DNA of 64,000 bases. Source: Phocoena phocoena (taxonomy: Eukaryota; Chordata; Mammalia; Artiodactyla; Phocoenidae). The DNA is taken from positions 64,999,306-65,063,305 of the forward strand of contig NC_089236.1 of assembly GCF_963924675.1 (NCBI RefSeq). Direction: 5' to 3'. The notes under the pieces were generated by a model. The model did no database searches, was not told where the DNA came from, and worked only from the letters and a program-made list of their open reading frames with translations. The first letter of the stretch is position 1. Each line of letters opens with the position of its first letter. Shown here one piece after another: positions 47,579 to 59,123 of the stretch. The position numbers and the translations under genes are program-made.

Positions 47579-47616
<38 letters not shown>
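47579..47616. repeat. (GT)19 microsatellite
   Basis: About 19 uninterrupted GT/TG units. Confidence 0.97.
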
Positions 47617-47621
<5 letters not shown>

Positions 47622-47679
47622 AAGAAAGGGAGCCACAATTCTCTGCAAACACTAGCTTAACTAAAGGCTATGTGGACAG

Positions 47680-48180
47680 CCCCCGACTTAATGATAGTTT
47701 GTTCAACTTACGGTTTTTCAACTTTACAATGATGGTGTGAAAGTGATATACATTCAATAGAAACCTGACTTTGCATTTTGAATTTTGATCTTTTCCTGGT
47801 CTAGCCACATGCAGTTTGATCCTCTCTCGTGAGGCTGGGAAGCTGCAAAGAGCCACAGCTCCCAGTGAACCACCCCCATCACTGGGGGTGGACTGGGGGA
47901 GTTAAAACCCAATACACTTACAACCCTTCTGCACTCAGGCAACCATTCTGTTTTTCACCTTCAGTAAAGTAGTCAAAATATTACATGAGATATTCAACAT
48001 TTTATTTTAAATTAGGCTTTGTTAGATGATTTTGCCCAACTGTAGGCTAATGTAAGTGTTCTGAGCACATTTAAGGTAGGTTAGGCTAAGCTATGATGTT
48101 TGGTAAGTTAGGCGTATTAAATGCATTTTCAACTTACGACGTTTTCAACTTAAAATGGGTTTATCAGGAAGTAACTCAGA
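47680..48180 (+). mobile_element. Tigger-like (TcMar) non-autonomous transposon
   Basis: CAGCCCCCGACTTAATGATAG at the left edge, CAACTTACGGTTTTTCAACTTTAC, TAGGCTTTGTTAGATGATTTTGCCC-type centre, AGGTTAGGCTAAGCTATGATG, and CAACTTACGACGTTTTCAACTT with ATGGGTTTATCAGGAAGTAAC at the right. This ordered set matches a common Tigger-class element of mammals. The left terminus is recognisable and the right one degraded. No transposase is present. The exact family is not assigned. Confidence 0.65.
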
Positions 48181-49544
48181 TATTAAGTATGGGTATAGGA
48201 AGATCTGTACCTTCAATTTACAAAGAATTTTCTGAAACATCAGCTCCTGGCATGCAACCAAAAACAGGTGAATTGTTCTTTTATTCTTAAATCTATTTAA
48301 TTTAGTGTAATGTAAAGTGATCTTTGAGGATAGAAAGATAATCCCTAACTGAAGTTAATTTTCTCACTGGATGGAATAAAATTGAAGAATTTTAACAGTT
48401 CTCAAAATATGGAGCAATCTTACATATTTTAATTTATATACTATAAAAATCCCTAGGAACACACCTGAGACACACTTGGGTGACACAAAAGATTTCTACG
48501 ACTAGAGTTAAGAACAAAAACTTTGAAGGTCATACAGTTCATGGGGAAAAGCTTAGAGTTTGAAATACTAGCGAATAAGTTCCTTAAGTACCCTAGATTT
48601 TGTTTGTTTTGGTTTATTGCCTAGAATAATGCTTAGCACTTAGTAAACACTGAGCAAATATTTATTAAATGACTGGATGAACAAATGGATGGACAGACAG
48701 ATGGATAAAATACATTAGAATTCTAGCTTGGCCACTTATCTGCACTCTTTATATATAAAGCACTTTCTACATAGTAGACGCTCATAGTTGTAGTTACCAG
48801 CAGTGTTTACTTACACTCAAATAAAGTTTTGAAATTTTTGAACTTGTCAATTTAGAGTCAGAGTACATCCTTAGGAAAATAGGCCAATGATAAAACGTCC
48901 AACATAACAACAGTCATATAGCTTTGCTATTTCAATGAATTTGTTTGGGAATTAAGGACCAGAAAGATTAATTGATTTGCCCAAGGTCTCTTTCATACAG
49001 AAGCATTAAAGTATAAGTTTTGTATATGTCGTATAACTTTGTAGAAGTTATCACCTGATGATTCTACACTACGTAACTTATTAACTCAGCCAACTCTTAT
49101 GACTCGTGTCCATAAATCCATGGGCTTTTCCAAGTTTAGAGGAATCTAAAGATGACTGGAACTTATTCTCTGGGAGATAATCAATTAAAGGAAGCACACT
49201 TATAAATAAGTAAATATGTAATTCTAAAAAAGGGAACGTGCTACAGTAGATGTATAAACAAAAGGCTGAAGGAACATGGAGAATGAAGCAGCTAACCCAT
49301 TCTGGAGGTTTGGGGAGAGAAAATATTAAGCTTTAACTTGACGGCTGATAGGAGGACCAAATGGTCTTTTCAGTGTCTGCAATTAAGGAAATAGGAGAGG
49401 CCTAGATCAGAAGGAATCATTTAAATGAGCAGCTAGCCAGTGCTATTCATTTAAAACCGCATCAACAGAAGCACAGTCCTGATAGTTCTGCTTTGTGGAA
49501 GCTCAGAGCATCATGGTTCAGGACCGTGTCACAATCTGTCTTCA
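48181..49544. other. Unique DNA with a short L2/MIR tail
   Basis: About 48605-48675 is a sense L2/MIR 3' end (ATGCTTAGCACTTAGTAAACACTG) followed by GGATGGACAGACAGATGG, a short imperfect tetramer run. A faint antisense MIR lies near 48935-49010. No gene is supported. Confidence 0.45.
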
Positions 49545-49665
49545 GCAATTCTGTGAGCTCCTTGAAGGCAAGGTCTGCACTTTGCCCAACTTGGTATCCC
49601 CAACATTCAGCAGAGTGCCTGGCACATTGTAGATGCACAACAAATGTTTTCTTGAATTGACTTAC
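49545..49665 (+). mobile_element. L2 3' end (sense)
   Basis: TCTGTGAGCTCCTTGAAGGCAAGG, AACTTGGTATCCCCAACATTC and AGTGCCTGGCACATTGTAG form the classic L2 3' terminus. Confidence 0.85.
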
Positions 49666-50784
49666 ATCCGCCAACCAGTATATCAGAAACAGAAAACAAA
49701 AGAAAAAAAAAATCGTGTGATTTCCTTTAGACACAGTTGTAATTTACTATCTCAGACAGTCTCACCAACCAGACATTTATCTCCAGTCCTTGAGAGGATA
49801 ATTTTCCTTCAACAATTATTATTAATACCTTTTACCAGCTTGGGACCATAGCAAAATTGAACTTATGAAAAATGCCTGCCTTTTTCATCCTTGGAGTAAT
49901 TATACCTTTCAGAAAACTATCTTTTTGGGGTTTCCAGATGACAGTGTTTTTCAAATCTCAGGTTGCAAAAGCTGAATCATTTTATCAATAATGTGCAAGA
50001 TGGAGACATGGCCAAGGTTACTCAAGCAGGGTCATAAATCAACTCCTAGACGATATGTCTCCCAAGATTAAAAAAGAGGGATCATACAACATTTTGTAGA
50101 TGGAAAGTCTTATACAAGTTGTCATACATTAAAAATGATATGAAAATGCAATTGCATAAAAATACAGTAGTTATCAACCTGGTCAAAAAGCATGCAGGTA
50201 ATTTGGAAATAAAATGAGTGTTGATAATTATATTAACATTACAATTGGGCAAAATACATTCGTGTTTTCATTTGCCAAATGAAGAAATGGGCTGCATATA
50301 TTTCCACTGTTAACGTAGTAAAGCAATAAGATACTGCAAATGAGTGATAATGTTTTTCATTTGTCCTTGAAGTCTGCTTCAGACATTCATTTCATTCCTA
50401 TTCTAGGCAAGTTATTACCTTAGATTTCCTAAAATCGCTGTATGCTTTGAAAATGCATATTGGTAAGTTTGGATACTACTGAATTCAAAACAGAAAATGG
50501 CCAATGCCAGATGACCCTGCCTAAAATAAACTTAGAAAATTGAAGTGATTATAAAGCCATTTGCAAGTAAAAATTCATTTTCTCTGTATTTTATTCTTAA
50601 ATCTTTCACTAACCCTGCTCTTTATTCTGGCTTCTCCAGCTCGACTCTCATTTTCTTAATTCTTTTCACAAAGAAAGACTTCACAATTATTTTCCTACCA
50701 CTTCTGTTAGACCCATACCCAAGTACTCCCCATACCTTGCGTAATTATTTCAGTTCAGCATCATTACTAAAGGATGTTTGTCTC
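49666..50784. other. Unique DNA, no gene
   Basis: No gene or confident repeat. Confidence 0.4.
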
Positions 50785-50960
50785 TATGGCCTGGGTCAAA
50801 CCCCAGAGCTACCACATCACTAGCTGAGTGAAACTGGGCAAGTTATTTCAATGCTCTAAGCCTCAGTTTTCTCATAAGTACAGTAAGAGTTGCAGGATTG
50901 TTTTGAGGGTTAAGGGAGATGAAACATATACCATGCTTACTAAATTTCCAATAAAGGTAA
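50785..50960 (+). mobile_element. MIR SINE (sense)
   Basis: CCTGGGTCAAACCCCAGAGC, GTGAAACTGGGCAAGTTATTTC, AAGCCTCAGTTTTCTCATAAG and TTTTGAGGGTTAAGGGAGATG follow MIR from tRNA-like part to core. Confidence 0.8.
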
Positions 50961-52199
50961 ACTTTTATTGCTATCATATTTAAGCAATAATAGCTGTGCC
51001 ATCCGGTCGGTGTAAACAGAGTGCTTGCTTAACTGACACTCTACTGAGAATCAAATAATCTTCTTTGGGCTCCGCTCTATGAACCTGCGCGAGTCATTTA
51101 TTTCAGGACTTGAGTTGTCTCACCGTAACCTGAGAGGCATAGACAAGATGATCTCAGAGCTCCCTTCCAGCGCCAAAACTCTTTGTTCTGAATTAATTTT
51201 ATGCTTTATGTTTTACTCATAACATTCTGGTAGATAACTGGAATTGCATCCATTTATCGTAAAAATATCATAAGCTGTAGGCCAAAAAAAAAAAAAAAGA
51301 AAGAAAAAAGTGGACTCATGAAACCTGGTTGTGTGGTCAGAGCCAAAGAGAATCCAATGTGATGTAAAGTCATTTTACTCAAGTGCTGTGTGGCAGGGTT
51401 TCTGCTGAGTACAATATTTGAACAGAGCACCTTGAGACCAATGTCACAGAAAATATTCCTGCAAATAATTAATGGTGTGTGTATATATATTGCCAGCTGC
51501 CCTGCGGGAGCCCGGCAATCTCTCAGAACAGATTAGTGGTCCTTTACCCAGGTATCCGACCATTCCAATACATACTTTTCTCAATGATCGTTATCCTGAA
51601 ATAAATCCAAATTACATTTTATGAACCAGGATTGAAGTTATGTGCCTTCAGTATTGAACCTTCTAATAGCAGTTATTTTTATTGAAATATTAAAGCAATT
51701 GGCTTGAGTCATCTTAGAAACACTGCCTTCATATTTCAGATATGGTTAGGAGGCTATCAGCGCATATTACCATGGATTGGAGATATTTGCTTATTAAATG
51801 ATCTTTACCAGGAAAAACCCATTACAGGAAACATCTTGTTTACAAGGGTGTCCTGGGGATGGCAAATAGAAAGCAACATGTTACATTGAATTATAGAAAT
51901 AAAATAAGCTGATTCAGCTAATAGATTCAGTAGAAATACGATACATTATTTTGCAAGTCGAAGACAGCTACAACTTAATTTAACTGACAGATTTTTACTG
52001 TAGGATGTAAACGTTAGGTAAAAATATTCACTTGAAACTATAGTGGCTATTGAGTGTTTTCAGCTTTCCTCTTTAGGCCCGCATACTCAATGATTCTTCA
52101 AAGGGATTTTCTTCGCCTCAACCACACAGACAGAAAATAAAGCAGAAGCACTGAGTATGGTTGGTTGGTAGCAAGGCTAGAGGAGACATTAAGAGAACA
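50961..52199. other. Largely repeat-free unique DNA
   Basis: No gene is seen and no repeat recognised in most of it. 51410-52060 is one of the best candidates here for conserved non-coding DNA; see findings. Small A-run at 51283-51310. Confidence 0.5.
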
Positions 52200-52370
52200 G
52201 GCATTGAGTGAGATAGTTCTGGGTTCATCCCCTGGATATGTGGACTTTGGGTAGAAGGTTCACCTCTTGGAGCCTCAGTGACTTCATCTATAAAATGGAG
52301 AAGATAATATATCTGGGGTTATTGCAAAGTCAAATGTGATGACATATAAGTGAAACTTAGCAGAAACACA
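52200..52370 (+). mobile_element. MIR SINE (sense)
   Basis: GTTCTGGGTTCATCCCCTGG, CTCTTGGAGCCTCAGTGACTTC, ATCTATAAAATGGAGAAG and GGGGTTATTGCAAAGTCAAATG form an ordered MIR. Confidence 0.75.
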
Positions 52371-53027
52371 GAAATTATTGAGTGAACAAAAACTACACTA
52401 TTGATACCACCATTCGGTCTCAGCTTACAGGTCCTAGAAGAAGACAAAATACACTCGCTTTTTCATGGTCTATTTTGTACATGTCTGATCTCTCACAATA
52501 AATTGTAATTTTTGATGGCAGCAGAGATGGTATCTTAATCGTCTTTGCATGGGCGAGATCTCAAAACATGGACTGGATTAAAGTCCCCCAGGGGGGCCCA
52601 ATGGAGACAGATCTGTGAAGCAGGCACCTGAGAATGCCAGGACAGATGGCTGGCTTATCCCAGGAAAAGCTGCAAGAGAGGTTATTTCTGGTAGAAGAAG
52701 TTGTACTAATGGCAACAAAGACAGAACTTGGGTTCAAGGCATTCTCTCAGTAGACTATATTCACGTGTACTTTCACTGTGCCTTTAGAGAGTGACTTAGT
52801 AAGACAGTATGAAGCCCTATGGTTCAAACCTTGAATAGCACAGAGCATCCATTCAGAAGCATTAGAAGAAGGGAGTGACTTCTAGTCAGAAGGAAGGTCA
52901 GAAGGCCATGAAGAAGACAACACATTTGGACTTGTGATGTTTCCTGCCCAGAAGACCAAGCCCTGTGAGTCTGAGCCACAATTCCTATACAGAATTCTAG
53001 AGACAAATGTTTGGCTGAAGGCAAAAC
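52371..53027. other. Unique DNA, no gene
   Basis: No gene or confident repeat. Confidence 0.4.
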
Positions 53028-53554
53028 ATTTTGCTATGAATGGATAAAGAAGGTGTGGTACATCAATACAATGGAATATTACTCACCCATAAAGAAGAAT
53101 GAAATCATGCCATTTGCAGCAGCATGGATGCAACCTGAGATTATCATACTAAGTGAAGTAAGTCAGACAGAGAAAGACAAGTACCATATGATATCACTTA
53201 CATGTGGAATCTAAAATATGATACAAATGAACTTACCTACAAAACGGAAACAGACTCACAGACATAGAGAACAGACTTGTGGTTGCCAAGGGGGAGGAGG
53301 GGTGGGGGAGGGATGGACTGGGAGGTTGGGATTAGCAGATGTAAGGTATTATATATAGAATGGATAAACAACAAGGTCCTGCTGTATAGCACAGGGAACT
53401 ATATTCAATATCCTATGATAAACCATAGTGGAAAAAGAATGTGTGTGTGTGTGTGTATATATATATATGTGTGTAACTGAATCACTTTGCTGTACAGCAG
53501 AAATTAACACAACGTTGTAAATCAACTATACTTCAATTTAAAAAAAAAAAAAAA
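53028..53554 (+). mobile_element. L1 3' end with ORF2 C-terminus and A-tail
   Basis: The frame ending at 53214 contains MEYYSPIKKNEIMPFAA and later IILSEVSQTEKDKYHMIS, matching the C-terminus of L1 ORF2 up to its natural stop. The 3' UTR follows (GGTTGCCAAGGGGGAGG, GCACAGGGAACTATATTCAA, CTGTACAGCAGAAATTAACAC, ACTATACTTCAATTTA) and a 15-base A-tail. A GT/AT microsatellite (53442-53475) lies inside the UTR. It is the best-preserved L1 end in the window, 5'-truncated to about 530 bp. I did not find a clear target duplication. Confidence 0.93.
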
Positions 53555-53929
53555 GAGGTTTTAGCTTCTTTGACCCACCAGAGAAGAAATAACCAGAAAG
53601 TTTATCATGGCACAGTTGGCCAAACCTGCAGAAGTGATTGCTCCCTCCCAGTATACTTTGCGCTTTGACGGTGGCACTTCACACGTTCTGTCTCCTCTGG
53701 GAACGTTCTGTGGGTGTTTTCTATCCACACCAAGACTGGAGATCTGTCTAAATGTCACATCACCCAACATGCTGCCCTGTATCCAGTAATCTCTCAAAAA
53801 AGAGGCATAGCTTGGAGTAACAGAAAGCACATGAAGATTGGAGTCCCAGACACTTGATCGTAACCCCCTTCCCAAAGGCTCCCTTCTCATCTCAGAGAAC
53901 AATAACCCCCGGCCTCAGATAGCTCAAGT
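53555..53929. other. Unique DNA, no gene
   Basis: Open frames on both strands (60 and 113 codons) overlap one another and show no recognisable domain; I do not call either. Confidence 0.4.
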
Positions 53930-54037
53930 ATAAGTATTCAGGTGCCCTCCTCCTTCACGCCACAAATCCAGCAAATCACCTCCGGCCAGTCGTGTTCTCT
54001 TAGCAGCTCTGGAATTGGTTAGTTCTCTTAATTCTCT

Positions 54038-54261
54038 CTCTTTTTTTTTTTTTTTTTTTTTTTTTTGTGGTACGCTGGCTCCTCACTGCCGTGGCCTCTC
54101 CCGTTGCGGAGCACAGGCTCCGGATGCTCAGGCTCAGCGGCCATGGCTCACGGGCCCAGCCGCTCCGCGGCATGTGGGATCTTCCCGGACCGGGGCACGA
54201 ACCCGTGTCCCCTAGCATCAGCAGGCAGACTCTCAACCACTGCGCCACCAGGGAAGCCCTG
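54038..54261 (-). mobile_element. Cetacean CHR SINE (short form), nested in L2
   Basis: Inverted copy with a ~26-base T-run. Perfect 12 bp target duplication TCTTAATTCTCT at 54026-54037 and 54262-54273. It has a CCCCTAGCATCAGC variant where others have CCCCTGCATCGGC. Confidence 0.95.
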
Positions 54262-54623
54262 TCTTAATTCTCTTAATTCACACCACCATCACCTCTTGCC
54301 GGCATTCTTGCAGCAGCTTCTTGAACGGTTTCCTCGCCCCTCCTTTTCTCCCTGGCCCACTCTCTAAGTTACAGCCAGCGCGACCATTTGCTATCTCAAA
54401 TCTGACCATCTCACTCTCTTCAGTTCACCGTGAAATCTAAACTTTTGAGAATGTTTCACAAGTCTATTCTGCTTCTACCTCCCCTTTCCAGCTTCATTTC
54501 CCCCGCAATCTCTCCCTCTCCTCAGATATACTGAGAGATTCTTGTAGCTTTTGAATGCAGTACATTTTTTCCATTTTGAGTCTTATATGTTCTCCATCTG
54601 CAACATGTTTTCCTCTCTGATCT

Positions 54624-54625
<2 letters not shown>

Positions 54626-54663
<38 letters not shown>
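54626..54663. repeat. (CT)n microsatellite
   Basis: About 19 uninterrupted CT units within the L2 fragment. Confidence 0.95.
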
Positions 54664-54667
<4 letters not shown>

Positions 54668-54740
54668 CTTCTCCCTTCTTCTAGGAAGCATTCTTTGACA
54701 TTCCCCCTTCCCAACAAGGCTGGTTTAACTACTGCTCTTA

Positions 54741-55298
54741 GTACCACAGCTTTTGGGGATCACCATGGATCAGGAATTATTTTTCCTAGATGAAGAGATG
54801 TCTACGTTAAAACAGGAAGAATGAGTAGAATCCAGTGAAGCAGATAGAGAGAGATGAGTAGACACATGCTGGAAAAGATGTTGAATGAGTAAACAAATAA
54901 TGAATAAATGTAAACAATTTGGCAAGTATCACCTGTAAAACAGGTCACTGAGACCCCAGTGTTTTGTTAGTCACTGCTCATTGTACAGGCATTTGGCAAA
55001 ATATCCAAATATAACTTTTTTCCCTAGTTTTCTCCCTCTCCAGGAAGCTCAGAGCATTTTGAAATATATTATGATAGCTCCGTTCATAACATAAGGAAAC
55101 CCAAACTGCCCAGCCTTATAGATGGAGCCCCATCAAGTCCCAAGGCTTCTCCAAGAAGTGAAATAGAGGCAGGGTTGGAATCTGAGCTTACTGGATGGTC
55201 TAATGCTGACTCTTTTACACTGGGAAAATCTTTGTAAGAATGAAATACATCAGGAAGTGAGGAAATATAAGGAAGACAAGTAGCAGGGAAAAAAAAAA

Positions 55299-55329
<31 letters not shown>

Positions 55330-56454
55330 TACACACATGGTAACTGAAAGACCTGGGTAGGCTGTTCTCTGTGAAATCCATCATTTTATCATAACTGGAA
55401 AAGATCTGTTATAAACTGAACAATAGAGAAAACGTTAAGACCTTTTCTATCTGTTCCCCTTGTGCTCCCATTGAAAGCTCTACTGCTATTATATTTTCCT
55501 AATCTCATGTTTTCTCTCATAACTGAGCATGATACTACGGAAGCTGATGTTTGAAGGGCCCTGGTGAACCAGAATGCTTTTGCCACACAGTAAATACAAC
55601 TGCTTGTGTGGGATCAACTGTGTTTTCTTTTGGTGTTTGAAAAGCCAGAATCAAAGAGAAGGAGCCACTAAATGCTGCAAGTTGTGGAGACTGCAGATCA
55701 CTAGGATGAATTGGGAGCCCTGTGATGGCAAAGAGATGCCTGTGTTACAGCCAGTGGTGCACATGCAGACAAACAGAGCTCCTCCATGGCATTTCCAGAG
55801 CCTTCCTTTAAAAGGGCATCCACCACACAACCTCAGTCACAAAATGATGGCTGTATGTGCATTATGGATAGACACTCAAAGGAGAACAATTCCCCTTATC
55901 CGTAGTTCAGGGTAAGTGACTTGAAGTCCATAGGTAAGAAAAATATTTTAGGATCAGTTGTACGATGTAATTCATTTGCTCTAGGCATCCTCCTTTTCCT
56001 CTTTCTATCTTTCACTCCTTCCTCCTTTCATTGACCCCTTTCCCTCCATTGAGTGGCGGAAGATGAGCACTGAACAGAGCAATCTGCAGGGGCTTGTCTT
56101 GAATTCAGAAACGGAGTGACCCAAGGCTCGTAGCCTGCCCAGAGAATCCTAATAATGTGGGTGTCGGCACTCTACACCAGCCCCAGGGCTAGCAAAGTGC
56201 ATGAAGTTTCGGGAGCACTTTGAACACTCCCCAGGCTTTAGCCAGAATTACAGTGTCAGTCAAGGTTATTCCCTTCCCAGCCTCCTTTTCTTTACCCAGG
56301 GATCGATAAGCACTAGTTGGATGTCTGAAGTCCCTGACTTACTCTAGAAGTCTAGAAAGTGGATTGGATTTGGAGACGTAGAAACGTGGGTTGGAGCCCC
56401 GTCCAGTCAATCATGACTTGGGCAATTCCCTTAAACCTGCTTCTTCTCAGTCTG
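54741..56454. other. Mostly unique DNA
   Basis: An A-run plus (AT)/(AC) microsatellite lies at 55289-55338. A possible antisense MIR lies near 55120-55220. The 113-codon frame at 55574-55915 shows no recognisable domain. No gene is supported. Confidence 0.45.
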
Positions 56455-56640
56455 CCAACCTATAAATAGAAAGTCATTCATTCATTCATCAAAGAGTTTT
56501 GAAGGCTTAGTACACGCCAGATATGGTGTTAGAGCTGGATTTTTAACGGTAAAAAAATGATATCTACTCCAGTGGTAGGAAAATAAGGTAAATATATAAT
56601 ATAGGAAGACCATACCGAGATGAAGTTAAGGGAGAAAAAA
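56455..56640 (-). mobile_element. L2 3' end (antisense)
   Basis: CATTCATTCATTCATCAAAGAG, then GCTTAGTACACGCCAGATATGG and TGATATCTACTCCAGTGGTAGG are the inverted L2 terminus, diverged. Confidence 0.55.
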
Positions 56641-57504
56641 TATATGAAGCATCCAGTACATTATTTGCTTCTTGATTGGTATTCAAGACATATTGCTACA
56701 TCCTCAGACCTGCTTCTTTTCCCCAACTGAACTTATTCCTCTTTATAAATTGAAATTCCCATTCCTTCAATGCTCCAATTCTCATTAAAGTATCAATTTA
56801 ATCATCCAGTTAAACAACAGAAATTCATTGTAGGGGGAATCTATGCTCCCCCAAAAAAACTTATTATTTTAAAACTGGAGCTTTTTAACTCTAATGAGAG
56901 TCACAGTAAGGCAACCAATAATTACTAAGGACCTACTATGCTTTAAGTCATTTGGAAGATGCAATCCCCATCTTCAGGACTTCTGAAATCTACATGATTT
57001 GTGAAAATAATATACCAACATATTAACAATTAAAGAGCTACATTTTAAAAGCAACGAAAATTTTAAACGATTGACATTAAAGGGATTTTACAAGACCCTA
57101 TGTAATTTCAAATGAATTATGTGCTGTGCTTGTGAGTGAAGCCGTACTTCACGAATTATGTGTATGGCTATAGTGGAATGAGAGTTAAAGGAGAAATCAT
57201 TTTCTCAGTGGAAAATATGAGGGAGGCAAAGTAGAGCCTAGTGAATATTGCTCCCTGAGCAGCACACCCACAGCAGATTGCCTCCTTTCCCCTTCATTAA
57301 TATTCTAGCACAGCTCATCAAGGAAACCAATTCCATTCACCATTCACTCCTCACCTTGCTTTGCTTAGCAAAACAAAGGTCATCGTTATTATCAGTGAGA
57401 GCAAATATTGAAAAGGCCAAATCCGTGTTCAGTCTCAGAAAATAAGTGAGTTATGACTCTGTGAATTTGGACAGACTGTTGTATATAAACACAAGGTATG
57501 ATAA
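56641..57504. other. Unique DNA, no gene
   Basis: A weak L2/MIR-like stretch (AATAATTACTAAGGACCTACTATGC) occurs near 56915-56945. Nothing else is supported. Confidence 0.4.
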
Positions 57505-57665
57505 ACAACGACAACTCTTTATATAGCACATGAACATATAACTTATTTGATCTTCACAGCAACTCCAAAAATGGGAAAGGATGAAAAATGGTGACCTTCC
57601 CAAGACCACCCGGTTGATAGCTGGTAGATGTGGGATCAATTCAAAGCTTATGTCCTCTCTACCAC
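57505..57665 (-). mobile_element. MIR SINE (antisense)
   Basis: ACTTATTTGATCTTCACAGC, CCCAAGACCACCCGGTTGATAG and GTGGGATCAATTCAAAGC follow inverted MIR in order. Confidence 0.65.
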
Positions 57666-57694
57666 TTCAAAATGTCATGTAGTAGAAAAAAATG

Positions 57695-57890
57695 CTATAT
57701 TTTTATTGGATCATAATGAACATATAATGTTATATTAGTTTCAGGTGTACAGCATATTGATTCAATATTTTTATACACTATGAAACAATCACTGACATAA
57801 GGCCAGTTACCATCCATCACCATACAAAGTTGTTACAATGTCGCGACTGTATTCCCTGTGTGCGCATTACATCCCCGCCATGTTATTTCT
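57695..57890. mobile_element. Old L1-associated segment
   Basis: ATGTTATATTAGTTTCAGGTG, GTACAGCATATTGATTCAATA, CCATCCATCACCATACAAAG: the same family as 7319-7560, here better preserved in the first half. Confidence 0.6.
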
Positions 57891-57954
57891 TAAAGATTGA
57901 TAGTCACAAAGAGGAATAGCACGCAACAGCCCAAGAATTAGTGGCATCTGGGTC

Positions 57955-58115
57955 CCTGCTACTCAAAATGTGGCCCACAGACCGGCAGCACTGGGTTCAC
58001 CTGGGAGCCTGTGATTTATGCAAAGACCTGACCCCACTCCAGACTTCCAGAATCAGAAACAGCAGTTTAACAAGATTTGCAGGTAATTCTTAAGTGCGTT
58101 GAGTCTGATGGGTAC
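57955..58115 (+). mobile_element. MER5A-like hAT-Charlie element
   Basis: TACTCAAAATGTGGCCCACAG, CCGGCAGCACTGGGTTCACC, CCCACTCCAGACTTCCAGAATC, AGTTTAACAAGATTTGCAGG and ATTCTTAAGTGCGTTGAG match a short non-autonomous hAT element in order. The 3' terminus is degraded. Confidence 0.7.
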
Positions 58116-58854
58116 TAGCCTAAAACTTTTCCACATCTCTTAACTGAATACAACTGAATACAACGTAACTCATAGAACTGTATAGATTAATTTATACAGG
58201 AAAGTACTTTTATATTAAAAAGCACTATAGAAATGTAAGACTTTATGAAAACAATAATTAGTCTCATTTAAACTAACTCAGCCCTTTGTATTAGCATTTT
58301 GTCCCCCATTTGCATATAAATAACACACATCACTGGAGCTCTTGGGAATTTAAAGGTAATCAAACTAGACTCAGTTCGGGTGTAGTACTTACCCCAGATG
58401 CAGTAACAAATTTATATTAAGGTGTCAATTTAACAAATATTTCTCAATGCAGATTGCGTTTAACTACTTACTGGAGGATTTCTTAATCTTGATTGTTTTT
58501 CTCACAGCTAATCTGCTCTCCAAAATTATTGTAAATAGCACTGTTTGTAAGCCAGTTATAAAGGTCCACTTAAAATTATGGTAAACCATTAAGATACGCC
58601 TTTTAAAATTGCAGATTCTCCCTGTGTTTATAAGTTTACCCCCATGTTTATATGGCAAAAGGTCTGGATCTTTAAGATTTGAAATATAAGCAGCATGGAG
58701 GTTAGTAAGAGGCTACATACAGGCCCAGAGCCTGGTGTGTGGCTCCTCGTTCAGCGCTCCTTCCTCTCCCCCGTGGGCGTTAGCTGGGCTCACATACACC
58801 ATGATTGTGATGGAATTTTAAACGGCACACCTGGGTGTTTTCATAGAGAGAAAG
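58116..58854. other. Unique DNA, no gene
   Basis: No gene or confident repeat. Confidence 0.4.
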
Positions 58855-58995
58855 GCCATGGACCATGGAATCAAACTATCTTGGAGTCCCAGCTTTGTTC
58901 ATTTCAAGCTTAGGCCATTATATAGGTCATATGTCCTTCCCAATCTCAGTTTCACAATCTGAAAAATGGGCACCAGAAACAATAGTATTAAAAAG
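58855..58995 (+). mobile_element. MIR SINE (sense)
   Basis: AATCAAACTATCTTGGAGTCCC, CTTCCCAATCTCAGTTTCACAATC and GAAAAATGGGCACCAG fit a MIR core in sense. Confidence 0.6.
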
Positions 58996-59123
58996 ATATA
59001 TAGGGGAGTTTTAAGTTCAGCTTTCTAAGATGTTCTGTAGAGGCCTTTGATTCATTTCCAAGGTTTTATATATCATGCCTACATCAATAACCAAACCCAA
59101 ATCATTTTTCCGTTCTTTTAAGG

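Larger units (their letters stand above)
53930..54740 (+). mobile_element. L2 LINE (sense), split by a SINE
   Basis: AATCCAGCAAATCACCTCC, then after the nested SINE CACCACCATCACCTCTTGCC, CTTGCAGCAGCTTCTTGAACGG, ATCTGACCATCTCACTCTC and AAGCATTCTTTGACATTCCC. These are L2 ORF2/3' blocks in order. A CT microsatellite (54626-54663) grew in its pyrimidine-rich part. Reading frames are destroyed. Confidence 0.6.

Noticed and set aside
53011..53214. 67-codon plus-strand frame
   Set aside because: A genuine coding remnant, but of L1 ORF2; annotated as part of a mobile element, not a host gene.
55574..55915. 113-codon plus-strand frame
   Set aside because: No recognisable domain; length is close to chance for the local composition.
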